Below are positions 15,701-31,119 of a stretch of DNA of 64,000 bases, in pieces. The DNA comes from Megalopta genalis (lineage: Eukaryota > Arthropoda > Insecta > Hymenoptera > Halictidae): positions 248,001 to 312,000 of the forward strand of contig NW_027476252.1 of assembly GCF_051020955.1 (NCBI RefSeq), written 5' to 3'. The notes below the pieces were generated by a model, which worked only from the letters and a program-made list of their open reading frames with translations, had not been told where the DNA came from and did no database searches. Made by a program: the position numbers and the translations under genes. Each line of letters opens with the position of its first letter. Within the stretch, counting starts at the first letter, position 1.

Positions 15701-18700
15701 ATATAGCTTTAAATGCAGACGAATAAAACGAGATAGCTTCAAAATCCATGCGATACACATCATTTATCTTTAAATCCATGCGAAGAAGAAGGCTTAGCTT
15801 CAAATCCGTGCGATACACATGATTTAGCTGCAAATCAATGCTATGTAGAAGGTTTAGTTTCAAATACATGCGAAACATATGATTTAGGTTCAGATACTTG
15901 CGATGTAAGTGATATACCTTCGAATTCAGACGAAACAAACGACTTAGCTTCAAATCAATACAATGTAGAAGGTTTAGCTTCAAATCCATGCGATGTAGAA
16001 TTTTTAGATTCTAAACCATGCGAAACAAATGAATTAGCTTCAAATCAATACGATGTAGAAGTTTAGCTTCAAATCCATGCGGCACAAATGATTTTGCTTC
16101 AGATACTTGCGATATAAGTGATATAGCTTCAAATGCAGGAGAAACAATCGAGTTAGCTTCAAAATCCATGGGATACACATGATTTAGCTGGAAATCAATG
16201 CGATGTGAAGGTTAGCTTCAAATCAATGCGAAACAAATGATTTAGCATCAGATACTTTGCGATATAACTGATATAGCTTCAAATGCAGACGAATCAAAAC
16301 GTGTTAGCTTCAAAATCCATGCGATAAACATCATTTAGCTCTAAATCCATGCGAAATAGAAGGCTTAGCTTCAAATCCATGCGAAACACATGATTTAGCT
16401 GCAAATAAATGCGATGTAGAAGGCTTAGCTTCAAATCCAAGGAAAAAATGATTTAGCTTCAAACACTTGCGATATAAGTGATATAGCATCAAATGCAGGC
16501 GAAACGAACGAGTTAGCTTCAAATCCATGAGAAACACATGACTTAGCTGCAAATCAAGGCGATGTAGAAGGTTTAGCTTCAAATCCATGCGAAACAAATG
16601 ATTTAGCATCAGATACTTGCGATATAACTGATATAGCTTCAAATGCAGGGGAAAACACCGAGTTAGCATGAAATCCAAGCGAAACACATGATTTAGCTAC
16701 AAATCAATGCGATGTAGAAGGTTTAGCTTCAAATCCATGCGAAACAAATGATTTAGGTTCAAACACTTAAGATATAAGTGATATAGCTGCAAATGCAGAC
16801 GAATCAAACGGGGTAGCGTCTAAATCCATGCGATACATATCATTTAGCTTCAAATCGATACGATGTAGAAGGTTTAGCATCAATCCATGCAAAACACATG
16901 ACTTAGCTTCAAATCATAGCGATGTAGAAGGTATAGCTTCAAATCCAAGCGAAACACATGATTTAGCTTCAAATCAATACGATGTATAAGGTTTAGCTTC
17001 AAATCCATGCGAAACAAATGATTTAGCTTCAAGCACTTGTGATATAAGTGATATAGCTGCAAATGCAGACGAACGAATCAAAATGGGCAGCTTCAAAATC
17101 CATGCGATACATATCATTTAGCTTCAAATCGATACGATGTAGAAGGTTTAGCTTCAAATCCATGCTAAACAAATGATTTAGCTCCAAACACTTGCAATAT
17201 AAGTGATATAGCATCAAATGCAGGCGAAACGAACAAGTTAGCTTCAAATCCATGCGAAACACATGATTTAGCTGCAAATCAATGCGATGTAGAAGGTTTC
17301 GCTTCAAATCCATGCGAAAGAAATGATTTAGCATCAGATACTTGCGATATAAGTGATATAGCATCAAATCCAGGCGAAACGAACGAGTTAGCATCAAATC
17401 CATGCAAAACACATGATTTAGCTTCAAATCCAGGCGAAACAAATGATTTTGCTTCAAGTCAATACGATGTAGAAGGTTTATGTTCAAATCCATTGGAAAC
17501 AAATGATTCATCTTCAGATACTTGCGATATAGGTGATATAGCACCAAATGCAGGCGAAACGAACGAGTTAGCTCCAAATCCATGCGAAACACAGGATTTA
17601 TCTTTAAATCCATGCGAAGTAGAAGGCTTAACTTCAAATCCAAGCGAATCACATGAGATAGCTTCAAATCAATGCGATGTAGAAGGTTTAGCATCAAATC
17701 CATGCGAAACAAATGATTTAGCTGCAAATGAATGCGATGTAGAAGGTTTAGCTTGAAATCCATGCGAAACAAATGATTTAGCTTCAAATCGATACGATGT
17801 AGGAGGTTTAGCTTCAAATCCATGCGAAACAAATGATTTAGGTTCAGATACTTGCGATATAAGTGATATAGCTTCAAATGCAAGGAGAAACAAACGAGTT
17901 AGCAACAAATCCAAGCAAAAACATGATTTAGTTTCAAATCAATGCGATGTAGAAAGTTTAGCTTCAAATCCATGCGAAACATATGATTTAGGTTCAGATA
18001 CTTTCGATATAAGTGATATAGCTTCGAATTCAGAAGAAACAAACGACTTAGCTTCAAATCAATACGATATAGAAGGTTTAGCTTCAAATCAATACGATGT
18101 AGAAGTTTTAGCTTCAAATCCATGCGAAACAAATGATTTAGCTTCAAATTAATACGATGTAGGAGGATTCTGCTTCAAATCCATGCAAAACACATGATTA
18201 AGCTTCAAATCAATGCGATGTAGAAGGTTAGGCTTCAAATCCATGCGAAACAAATGATTTAGCTTCAAACACTTGCGATATAAGTGATATAGCATCAAAT
18301 GCAGGCGAAACAAACGAGTTAGCATGAAATCCATGCAAAACACATGATTTACCTTAAATCAATGCGATGTAGAAGGTTTAGCTTCAAATCCATGCGAAAC
18401 AAATGATTTAGCATCAGATACTTGCGATATAACTGATATAGCTTCAAATGCAGGGGAAACAAACGAGTTAGCATCAAATCCATGCGAAACAAATGATTTA
18501 GCTTCAAACATTTGTGGTATAAGTGATATAGCTGCAAATGCAGACGAATCAAACGGGATAGCTTCAAAATCCATGCGATACATATCATTTAGCTTCAAAT
18601 CGATACGATGTAGAAGGTTCAGCTTCAAATCCAAGCGAAACACATGATTTAGCTTCGAATCAATGCGATGTAGGAGGTTTAGCTTCAAATCCATGCGAAA

Positions 18701-21700
18701 CAAATGATTTAGCATCAAACACTTGGGATATAAGTGATATAGCTTCAAATGCAGACGAATCAAACGAGTTAGCATCAAATCCATGCAAAACACATGATTT
18801 AGCTTCAAATCAATACGATGTAGAAGGTTCAGCTTCAAATCCAAGCGAAACACATGATTTAGCATCAGATACTTGCGATATAACTGAAATAGCATCAAAT
18901 GCAGGAGAAACAAACGAGTTAGCATCAAATCCATGCAGAACACATGATTTAGCTTCAAATCAAAGCGATGTAGAAGGTATAACTTCAACTCCAAGGGAAA
19001 CGAATGATTTAGCTTCAAACACTTGCGATATAAGTGATATAGCATCAAATGCAGGCGAAACGAACGAGTTAGCTTCAAATCCATGAGAAACACATGATTT
19101 AGCTGCAAATCAAGGCGATGTAGAAGGTTTAGCTTCAAATCCATGAGAAACAAATGATTTAGCATCAGATACTTGCGATATAACTGATATAGCTTCAAAT
19201 GCAGGGAAAACACCGAGTTAGCATGGAATCCATGCATAACACATCATTTAGCTTCAAATCAATGCGATGTAGAAGGTTTAGCTTCAAATCCATGCGAAAC
19301 AAATGATTTTGCTTCAGATACTTGCGATGTAGAAGCTTTAGCTTCAAATCCATGCGAAACAAATGATTTAGCTTCAAACACTTGTGATATAAGTGATATA
19401 GCTTCAAATGCAGACGAAACAAACGTTGTAGCTTCAACTCCATACGATACATATTATATAGCTTCAAATCAATGCGACGTAGAAGGTTTAGCTTCAAATC
19501 CATACGATGTAGAATGTTTAGCTTCTAATCCAAGCGAAACAAATGAGTTAGCTTCAAATCAATACGATGTAGAAGGTTTAGCTTCAAATCCATGCGAAAC
19601 AAATGATTTAGCTTCAGATACTTGCGATATAAGTGTTATAGCATCAAATGCAGGCGAAATGAACGAGTTAGCATCAAATCCATGCAAAACACATGATTTT
19701 GCTTGAAATCAATTCGAAGTAGAAGGCTTAGCTTCAAATCCATGAGAAATAAATGGGATATCTTCAAATACTTGCGATATGAATAAAATATCTTCAAGTG
19801 AAGGCGAAACAAACGAGGTAGCTTTAAATCAATGCGATGTAGAAGGTTTAGCTTCAAATCCATGCGACACAAATGATTTAGCTTCAGATACTTACGATAT
19901 AATTAATATAGTTTGAAATGCAGGAGAAACAAACGAGTTAGCTTCAAATCCATGCAAAACACATGATTAAGCTTCAAATCAATGCCACGTGGAAGGTTTA
20001 GTTTCAAATCCATACGAAACAAATGATTTAGCATCAGATACTTGAGATATAACTGATATTGCATCAAATGCAGACGAATCAAACGAGTTAGTTTCAAAAT
20101 CCATGCGGTACACATCATTTAGCTTTAAATCCATGCGAAGTAGAAGGCTTAGCTTCAAATCCATACGAAACAAATGTTTTAGCATCAGATACTTGCGATA
20201 AAACTGATATAGCTTCAAATGCAGGGGAAACAAACGAGTTAGCATGAAATCCATGTAAACACATGATTTAGCTTCAAATCAATGTGATGTAGAAGGTTTA
20301 GCTTCAAATCCATGCGAAACAAATGATTTAGCTTCAAACTCTTGGGATACAAGTGATATAGCATCAAATGCAGGCGAAACGAACGAGTTAGCTTCAAATC
20401 CATGAGAAACACATGATTTAGGTTCAGATACTTGCGATATAAGTGATATAGCTTCAAATGCAAGGAGAAACAAACGAGTTAGCAACAAATCCAAGTAAAA
20501 AACATGATTTAGTTTCAAATCAATGCGACGTAGACGGTTTAGCTTCAAATCCATGCGAAACACATGATTTAGCTGAAAATCAATGTGATGTAGAAGGTTT
20601 AGCTTCAAATCCATGCGAAACAAATGATTTAGCTTAAAATCAATACGATGTAGAAGGTTTAGCTTCAAATCCAAGCCAAACACATGATTTAGCTTCGAAT
20701 CAATGCGATGTAGGAGGTTTAGCTTCAAATCCATGCGAAACAAATGATTTAGCATCAAACACTTGGGATATAAGGGATATAGCTTCAAATGCAGACGAAT
20801 CAAACGAGTTAGCATCAAATCCATGCAAAACACATGATTTAGCTTCAAATCAATACGATGTAGAAGGTTTAGCTTCAAATCCAAGCGAAACACATGATTT
20901 AGCATCAGATACTTGCGATATAACTGAAATAGCTTCAAATGCAGGAGAAACAAACGAGTTAGCATCAAATCCATGCAGAACACATGATTTAGCTTCAAAT
21001 CAAAGCGATGTAGAAGGTATAGCTTCAAATCCATGCGAAACAAATGATTTAGCTTCAGATACTTGCGATATAACTGAAATAGCTTCAAATGCAGAGGAAA
21101 CAAACGAGTTTGCATCAAATCCGTGCAGAACATATGATTTAGCTTCAAATCAAAGCGATGTAGAAGGTATAGCTTCAAATCCAAGCGAAACACATGATTT
21201 AGCTTCAAATCAATGCGATCTAGAAGGTTTAGCTTCAAATCCATGCGAAACAAATGATTTTGCTTCAGATACTTGCGATGTAGAAGTTTTAGCTTCAAAT
21301 CCATGCGAAACAAATGATTTAGCTTCAGATACTTGCGATATAAGTGTTATAGCATCAAATGCAGGCGAAATGAACGAGTTAGCATCAAATCCATGCAAAA
21401 CACATGATTTTGCTTGAAATCAATTCGAAGTAGAAGGCTTAGCTTCAAATCCATGAGAAATAAATGGGATATCTTCAAATACTTGCGATATGCATAAAAT
21501 ATCTTCAAGTGAAGGCGAAACAAACGAGGTAGCTTTAAATCAATGCGATGTAGAAGGTATAGCTTCAAATCCATGCGACACAAATGATTTAGCTTCAGAT
21601 ACTTGCGATATAACTGAAATAGCTTCAAATGCAGGAGAAACAAACGAGTTAGCATCAAATCCATGCAGAACACATGATTTAGCTTCAAATCAAAGCGATG

Positions 21701-22890
21701 TAGAAGGTATAGCTTCAAATCCAAGGGAAACGAATGATTTAGCTTCAAACACTTGCGATATAAGTGATATAGCATCAAATGCAGGCGAAACGAACGAGTT
21801 AGCTTCAAATCCATGAGAAACACATGATTTAGCTGCAAATCAAGGCGATGTAGAAGGTTTAGCTTCAAATCCATGCGAAACAAATGATTTAGCATCAGAT
21901 ACTTGCGATATAATTAATATAGTTTGAAATGCAGGAGAAACAAACGAGTTAGCTTCAAATCCATGCAAAACACATGATTAAGCTTCAAATCAATGCCACG
22001 TAGAAGGTTTAGCTTCAAATCCATACGAAACAAATGATTTAGCATCAGATACTTGAGATATAACTGATATTGCTTCAAATGCAGACGAATCAAACGAGTT
22101 AGTTTAAAAATCCATGCGGTACACATCATTTAGCTTTAAATCCATGCGAGGTAGAAGGCTTAGCTTCAAATCCATACGAAACAAATGTTTTAGCATCAGA
22201 TACTTGCGATATAACTGATATAGCTTCAAATGCAGGGGAAACAAACGAGTTAGCATGAAATCCATGTAAACACATGATTTAGCTGCAAATCAATGCGATG
22301 TAGAAGGTTTAGCTTCAAATCCAAGCGAATCACATGATTTAGCTGAAAATCAATGTGATGTAGAAGGTTTAGCTTCAAATCCATGCGAAACAAATGATTT
22401 AGCTTCAAACTCTTCGGATATAAGTGATATAGCATCAAATGCAGGCGAAACGAACGAGTTAGCTTCAAATCCATGAGAAACACATGATTTAGGTTCAGAT
22501 ACTTGCGATATAAGTGATATAGCTTCAAATGCAAGGAGAAACAAACGAGTTAGCAACAAATCCAAGTAAAAAACATGATTTAGTTTCAAATCAATGCGAC
22601 GTAGACGGTTTAGCTTCAAATCCATGCGAAACACATGATTTAGCTGAAAATCAATGTGATGTATTAGGTTTAGCTTCAAATCCATGCGAAACAAATGATT
22701 TAGCTTCAAACTCTTGGGATATAAGTGATATAGCTTCAAATGCAGACGAATCAAACGAGTTAGCTTCAAAATCCATGCGATACACATCATTTAGCTTTAA
22801 ATCCATGCGAAATAGAAGGCTTAGATTCAAATCCATGCGAAACAAATGATTTAGCTTAAAATCAATACGATGTAAAAGGTTTAGCTTCAA
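12716..22890 (+). repeat. Satellite zone II (GATATAACTGATATAGC subfamily)
   Basis: D monomers mostly read GATATAACTGATATAGC after CATCAGATACTTGC, and E monomers carry CAGGGGAAAC or CAGGCGAAACGAAC. A shortened E/A junction, GAAACACCGAGTTAGC, appears near 15287, 16652 and 19208 and is shared with zone IV but not seen in zones I or III. Monomer phase is much cleaner than in zone I, so open frames are longer on both strands. Divergent monomers near 14825-14890, 19745-19800 and 21455-21515 contain AATAAAATATCTTC-like or CATAAAATATCTTC-like tails but keep the 30-bp spacing. Boundaries are judged by eye. Confidence 0.7.
19893..22707 (+). repeat. Duplicated ~0.75-0.8-kb block (19893-20636 and 21904-22707)
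   Basis: The unusual string AATTAATATAGTTTGAAATG at 19901 recurs at 21912 (offset 2011). The offset becomes 2071 further right because the second copy carries two extra monomers near 22281-22340; the AAGGAGAAAC landmark is at 20462 and 22533. The copies separate at about 20636/22707. A related stretch 19640-19830 matches 21350-21540 with offset 1711, so two monomer-scale rearrangements of different size lie side by side. Confidence 0.75.
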
Positions 22891-25800
22891 ATCCATGCGA
22901 AACAATTGATTTAGCATCTAACACTTGGGATATGAGTGATATAGCTTCAAATGCAGACTAAACAAACGAGTTAGCTTCGTATCCATGCGAAACACATGAT
23001 TAAGCTTCAAATCAATCCGATGTAAAAGGTTTAGCTTCAAATCCATGCGAAACAATTGATTTAGCATCTAACACTTGGGATATGAGTGATATAGCTTCAA
23101 ATGCAGACTAAACAAACGAGTTAGCTTCAAATTCAAGCGAAACACATGATTTAGCTTCAAATCAATGCTATGTAGAAGGTTTAGCTTCAAATCCATGCCA
23201 AACTCATGATTTAGCTTCAAATCAATGCGCTGTAGAAGGTTTAGCATCAAATCCATGGGAAACAAATGATTTAGCATCAAACACATGGGATATAAGTGAT
23301 ATAGCTTCAAAGGCAGACGAAACAAACGATTTAGCTTCAAAATCCGTGCGATGCACATGTTTTAGCTTCAAATCAATGCGATATAGAAGGTTTAGCTTCA
23401 AATCCAAGCGAAACACATGATTTAGCTTCATATCAATGCGCTGTAGAAGGTTTAGCTTCAAATCCATGCGAAACAAATGATTTAGCATCAAACACATGGG
23501 ATATAAGGGATATAGATACAAATGCAGACGAAGCAAACGATTTAGCTTCAAAATCCGTGCGACACACATGTTTTAGCTTCAAATCAATGCGATGTAGAAG
23601 GTTTAGCTTCAAATCCAAGCGAAACCCATGATTTAGCTTAATATCAATGCGCTGTAGAAGGTTTTGCTTCAAATCCATGCGAAACAAATGATTTAGCTTC
23701 AAACACTTCGGATTTAGGTGATATGGCTTCAAGTGCATGCGAAACAAACGAGTTAGCTTCAAATCCTTGCGGGACACACGATTTTGCTTCAAATCAATGC
23801 CATGTAGATGGTTTAGCTTCAAATCCATGCGACACAAATGATTTAGCATCAGATACATGCGATACAGGTGACAAAGCTTCCAATGCAGGAGAAACAAACG
23901 AGTTAGCTTCAAAATCCATGCGATACACATGATTTAGCTGGAAATCAATGCGATGTTGAAGGTTTAGCTTCAAATCAATGCGAAACAAATGATTCAGTTT
24001 CAGATACTTGCGATATAAGTGATATAGCTTCAAAAGCAAATTAAACAAACGAGTTAGATTCATATCCAAGTGAAACACATAATTTAGCTTCAAATCAATG
24101 CGATGTAGAAGGTTTAGTTTCAAATCCATGCGAAACAAATGATTTAGCTTCAAACACTTGAGATATAAGTGATATAGCTTCAAATGCAGACGAATCAAAC
24201 GAGTTACCTTCAAAATCCATGCGATACACATCATTTAGCTCTAAATCCATGCGAAATAGAAGGCTTAGCTTCAAATCCATGCGAAACACGTGACTTAGCT
24301 GCAAATCAATGCCATGTAGAAGGTTTAGCTTCTAATCCATGCGAAACACATGATTAAGCTTCAAATCAATGCTATGTAGAAGGTTTAGTTTCAAATCCAT
24401 GCGACACAAATGATTTAGCATCAGACACTTGGGATATAAGTGATATAGCTTCAAATGCAGTCGAAACAAACGAGTTAGCTTCAAATCCATGCAAAACACA
24501 TGATTAAGATTCAAATCAATGCGATGTAGAAGGTTTAGCTTCAAATCCATGCGAAACAAATGATTTAGCTTCAAACACTTGAGATATAAGTGATATAGCT
24601 TCAAATGCAGACGAATCAAACGAGTTACCTTCAAAATCCATGCGATACACATCATTTAGCTCTAAATCCATGCGAAATAGAAGGCTTAGCTTCAAATCCA
24701 TGCGAAACACGTGACTTAGATGCAAATCAATGCCATGTAGAAGGTTTAGCTTCTAATCCATGCGAAACACATGATTCAGCTGCAAATCAATTCGATGGAG
24801 AAGGTTTAGCTTCTAATCCATGGGATACAAATGATTTAGCTTCAGATACTTGCGATATATGTGATATAGCTTCAAATGCAGACGAAACAAACGAGTTAAC
24901 TTCAAATACAAGCGAAACACATGATTTAACTTCAAATCAATGCGATGTAGAAGGTTTAGCTTCAAATTCAAGCGAAACACATGATTTAGCTTCAAATCGA
25001 TGCGAAACAAATGATTTAGCTTCAAACAATTGGGATATAAGTGATATAGCTTCAAATGCAGACTAAACAAACGAGTTAGCTTCAAATCCATGTAAAACAC
25101 ATGATTAAGCTTCAAATCAATGCTATGTAGAAGGTTTAGTTTCAAATCCATGCGACACAAATGATTTAGCTTGAGATACTTGCGATATGAGCGATATAGC
25201 TTCAAATGCAGATTAAACAAATGAGTTAGCTTCATATCCAAGCGATACACATGATTTAGCTTCAAATCTATGCGATGTAGAAGGTTTAGCTTCAAATCCA
25301 TGCGACACAAATGATTGAGATTCAAACACTTGGGATATAAGTGATATAGCTTCAGCTGCATGCGAAACAAACGAGTTAGTTTCAAGTCCATGCGAAACAC
25401 ATGATTCAGCTGCAAATCAATGCGATGGAGAAGGTTTAGCTTCTAATCCATGGGATACAAATTATTTAGCTTCAAATACTTGCGATAAAAGTGATATAGC
25501 TTCAAATGCAGACGAACCAAACGAGTTAGCTTCAAAACGCATGCGATACACATCATTTATCTTCAAATCGATGCGAAGTATAAGGCTTAGCTTCAAATCT
25601 ATGCGAAACACATGATTTAGCTGGGAATCAATGCGATGTAGAAGGTTTAGCTTCAAATCCATGCGAAACAAATGATTTAGCTTCAAACACTTGGAATATA
25701 AGTTATATAGCTTCAAATGCAGACGAAACAAACGAGTTAGCTCCAAATCCAAGCGAAACACATGATTTAGCTTCAAATCAATGCGATGTAGAAAGATTAC

Positions 25801-28450
25801 CTACAAATCCATGCGAAACAAATGATTTAGCATCAGATACTTGCGATATAAGTGATATAGCTTCAAAAACAGACTAAACAAACGAGTTAGCTTCATGTCC
25901 GAGCGAAACACATGATTTAGTTTCCTAATCAATGCGATGTAGAAGGTTAAGTTTCAAATCTATGCGACACAAATGATTTAGCTTCAGATACTTGCGATAT
26001 GAGTGATATAGCTTCAAATGCAGATTAAACAAACGAGTTTGCTTCATATCCAAGCGAAACACATGATTTAGCTTCAAATCGATGCGAGACAAATGATTTA
26101 GCTTCAAACAATTGGGATATAAGTGATATAGCTTCAAATGCAGTCGAAACAAACGAGTTAGCTTCAAATCCATGTAAAACACATGATTAAGCTTCAAATC
26201 AATGCTATGTAGTAGGTTTAGTTTCAAATCCATGCGACACAAATGACTTAGCTTCAAACACTTGGGATATAAGTGATATAGCTTCAGCTGCATGCGAAAC
26301 AAACGAGTTAGTTTCAAGTCCATGCGAAACACATGATTCAGCTGCAAATCAATGCGATGGAGAAGGTTTAGCTTCTAATCCATGGGATACAAATTATTTA
26401 GCTTCAAATACTTTGCGATAAAAGTGATATAGCTTCAAATGCAGTCGAAACAAACGAGTCAGCTTCAAATCCATGCAAAACACATGATTAAGCTTCGAAT
26501 CAATGCTATGTAGAAGGTTTAGTTTCAAATCCATGCGAAACAAATGATTTAGCATCAGATACTTGCGATATAAGTGATATAGCTTCAAATGCAGACGAAA
26601 CAAACGAGTTAGCTTCAAATACAAGCGAAACATATGATTTAGCTTCATATCAATGCGATGTAGAATGTTTAGTTTCAAATTCAAGCGAAACACATGATTT
26701 AGCTTGAAATCAATGCGATGTAGAAGGTTTAGCTTCAAATCCACGCGAAACAAATGATTTAGCATCAAACACTTGGGATATATGTGATATAGCATGAAAT
26801 GCAGGCGAAACGAACGAGTTAGCTTCAAATCCATGCGAAACACATGATGAAGCTTCAAATCAATGCTATGTAGAAGGTTTAGCTTCAAATCCATGCGACA
26901 CAAATGATTTAGTTTCAGATTCTTGCGATATAAGTGATTAGCTTCAAGTGCAGTCGAAACAAACCAGTTAGCTTCAAATCCATGCAAAACACATGATGAA
27001 GCTTCAAATCAATGCTATGTAGAAGGTTTAGCTTCAAATCCATGCGACACAAATGATTTAGCTTCAAACACTTGGGATATAAGTGATATAGCTCCAAGTG
27101 CAGTCGAAACAAACCAGTTTGCTTCAAATCCATGCAAAACACATGATGAAGCTTCAAATCAATGCTATGTAGAAGGTTTAGCTTCAAATCCATGCAACAC
27201 AAATGATTTAGTTTCAGATTCTTGCGATATAAGTGATTAGCTTCAAATGCAGATTAAACAAACGAGTTAGCTTCATATCCAAGCGAAACACATGATTTAG
27301 CTTCAAATCAATGCTATGTAGAAGGTTTAGTTTCAAATCCATGCAAACCTCTTGATTTAGCTTCAAATCAATGCAATGTAGAAGGTTTAGCTTCAAATCG
27401 ATGCGAAAAAAATGGTTCAGCATCATATACTTGCGATATAAGTGATATAGCTGCAAATGCGTCTAAACAAACGAGTTAGCTTCATATCCAAGCAAAACAC
27501 ATGATTTAGCTTCAAATCAATGCGATGTAGAATGTTTAGCTTCAAATCCATGCGAAACAAATGATTTAGCATCAGATACTTGCGATATAAGTGATATAGC
27601 TTCAAATGCAGACGAAACAAACGAGTTAGCTTCAAATACAAGCGAAACACATGATTTAGCTTTAAATCAATGCGATGTAGAAGGTTTAGCTTCGAATTCG
27701 GGCGATACTCGTGATTTAGCTTCAAATCAATGCGATGTAGAAGGTTTAGCTTCGAATTCGGGCGAAACTCGTGATTTAGCTTCAAATCAATGCAATGTAG
27801 AAGGTTTAGCTTCAAATCCATGCGAAACAAATGATTTAGCTTCAAATACTTGCGATATAAGTGATATAGCTTCAAATGCAGACGAACCAAACGAGTTGGC
27901 TTCAAAACGCATGCGATACACATCATTTAGCTTCAAATCGATGCGAAGTATAAGGCTTAGCTTCAAATCTATGCGAAACACATGATTTAGCTGCAAATCA
28001 ATGCGATGTAGAAGGTTTAGCTTCAAATCCATGCTACACAAATGATTTAGTTTCAGATTCTTGCGATATAAGTGATTAGCTTCAAATGCTGACTAAACAA
28101 ACGAGTTAGCTTCATATCCAAGCGAATCACATGATTTAGCTTCAAATCATTCCGATGTAGAAGGTTTAGCTTCAAATCCATGCGAAACTCGTGATTTAGC
28201 TTCAAATCAATGCAATGTAGAAGGTTTAGCTTCAAATCCATGCAACACAAATGATTGAGATTCAAACACTTGGTATATAGGTGATATAGCTTCAGCTGCA
28301 TGCGAAACAAACGAGTTAGTTTCAAGTCCATGCGAAACACATGATTCAGCTGCAAATCAATGCGATGTAGAATGTTTAGCTTCAAATCCGTGCTACACAA
28401 ATGATTTTGCTTCAGATTCTTGCGATATAAGTGATGTAGCTTCAACTGCA

Positions 28451-30050
28451 GACTAAACAAACGAGTTAGCTTCATATCCAAGCGAAACACGTGATTTAGC
28501 TTCCAATCAATGCGATGTAGAATGTTTAGCTTCAAATCCGTGCTACACAAATGATTTTGCTTCAGATTCTTGCGATATAAGTGATGTAGCTTCAACTGCA
28601 GACTAAACAAACGAGTTAGCTTCATATCCAAGCGAAACACATGATTTAGTTTCAAATCAATCCGATATAGAAGGTTTAGCTTCAAATCCATGCGAAGCAA
28701 ATGATTTAGCTTCAAATACTTGATATATAAGTGATATAGCTTCAAATGCAGACGAACCAAACGAGTTAGCTTCATATCCAAGCGAAACACATGATTTTGC
28801 TTCAAATCAATGCGATGTAGAATGTTTAGCTTCAAATCCATGCTACACAAATGATTTTGCTTCAGATTCTTGCGATATAAGTGATGTAGCTTCAACTGCA
28901 GACTAAACAAACAAGTTAGCTTCATATCCAAGCGAAACACATGATTTAGCTTCAAATCAATGCGACGTAGAAGGTTTAGCTTCAAATCCATGCGAAACAC
29001 ACGATTTAGCTCCAAATCAATGCGATGTAGAAGGTTTAGCTACAAATCCATGCGAAACAAATGATTTAGCATCAGATACTTGAGATATAACTGATATTGC
29101 TTCAAATGCAGACGAATCAAACGAGTTACTTTCAAAATCCATGCGGTACACATCATTTAGCTTCAATTCGATGCGAAGTATAAGGCTTAGCTTCAAATCT
29201 ATGCGAAACACATGATTTAGCTGCAAATCAATGCCATGTAGAAGGTTTAGCTTCAAATCCATGCGAAACTAATGATTTAGCTTCAGATGCTTGCGATACA
29301 AGTGATATAGCTTCAAATGCAGGGGAATCAAACGAGTTAGCTTCAAATTCATGCAAAACACATGATTAAGCTTCAAATCAATGCTGCGTAGAAGGTTTAG
29401 CTTCAAATCCATGCTACACAAATGATTCAGCTTCAGATACTTGCGATATAAGTGATATAGCTTCAAATGCAGACTTAACAAACGAGTTAGCTTCATGTCC
29501 GAGCGAAACACATGATTTAGCTTCAAATCAATGCGATGTAGAATGTTTAGCTTCAAATCCATGCGACACAAAAGATTTTGCTTCAGATTCTTGCGATATA
29601 AGTGATGTAGCTTCAAATGCAGTCTAAGCAAACGAGTTAGCTTCATGTCCGAGCGAAACACATGATTTAGCTTCAAATCAATGCGATGTAGAAGGTTTAG
29701 CTTCAAATCCATGCGAAACAAATGATTCAGCATCAGATACTTGCGATATAAGTGTTATAGCTTCAAATGCAGACTAAACAAACGAGTTAATTTCATATCC
29801 AAGCGAAACACATGATTTAGCTTCAAATCAATGCGATGTAGAATGTTTAGCTTCAAATCCATGCGACACAAAAGATTTTGCTTCAGATTCTTGCGATATA
29901 AGTGATGTAGCTTCAAATGCTGACTAAACAAACAAGTTAGCATCAAATCCATGCAAAACACATGATTTAGCTTCAAATCAATTCGATGTAGATGGTTTAC
30001 CTTGAAATCCAAGCGAAACACATGATTTAGCTTCAAATCAATGCGATGTA
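28451..30050 (+). repeat. 1.6-kb duplication, copy 1 (partner 31120-32719)
   Basis: Copy 1 starts at GACTAAACAAACGAG (28451) and matches 31120 onward with a constant offset of 2669, or 89 monomers minus one base. The constant offset shows that almost no indels separate the copies. Small substitutions exist: GCAAATC against GATTCAAATC near 29220/31889, and GACGTAG against GATGTAG near 28962/31631. Divergence begins near 30050/32719, where B reads GCGATG in one copy and CCGATG in the other. Confidence 0.85.
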
Positions 30051-31119
30051 GAAGGTTTAGCTACAAATCCATGCGAAACAATTGATTTAGCATCAAACAC
30101 TTGAGATATAAGTGATATAGCTTTAAATGCAGACGAATAAAACGAGTTAGCTTCAAAATCCATGCGATACACATCATTTAACTTTAAATCCATGCGAAGT
30201 AGAAGGCTTAGCTTCAAATCCATGCGAAACACATGATTTAGCTGCAAATCAAGGCGATGTGGAAGGTTTAGCTTCAAATCCATGCTAAACAAATCATTTA
30301 GCATCAGATACTTGCGATATAAGTGATATAGCTGCAAATGCGACTAAACAAACGAGTTAGCTTCATATCCAAGCAAAACACGTGATTTAGCTTCAAATCA
30401 ATGCGATGTAGAATGTTTAGCTTCAAATCCATGCGACACAAAAGATTTTGCTTCTGATTCTTGCGATATAAGTGATGTAGATTCAAATGCAGAATAAACA
30501 AACGAGTTTGCTTCATATCTAAGCGAAACACATGATTTAGCTTCAAATCAATCCGATGTAGAAGGTTTAGCTTCAAATCCATGCGAAACAAATGATTTAA
30601 CTTCAAATACTTGCGATATAAGTGATATAGCATCAAATGCAGACGAACCAAACGAGTTGGCGTCAAAACGCACGCGATTCACATCATTTAGCTTCAAATC
30701 GATGCGAAGTATAAGGCTTAGCTTCAAATCTATGCGAAACATGATTTAGCTGCAAATGAATGCGATGTAGATGGTTTAGCTTCAAATCCATGCTACACAA
30801 ATGATTCAGCTTCAGATACTTGCGATATAAGTGATATAGCTTGAAATGCAGACTAAACAAACGAGTTAGCTTCAAATCCAAGCGAAACACATGATTTAGC
30901 TTCAAATCAATGCGATGTAGAAAGATTACCTACAAATCCATGCGAAACAAATGATTTAGCATCAGATACTTGCGATATAAGTGATATAGCTTCAAAAAGA
31001 GACTAAACAAACGAGTTAGCTTCATGTCCGAGCGAAACACACGATTTAGCTTCAAATCCATACGAAACAAATGATTCAGCATCAGATACTTGCGATATAA
31101 GTGATATAGCTTCAAATGC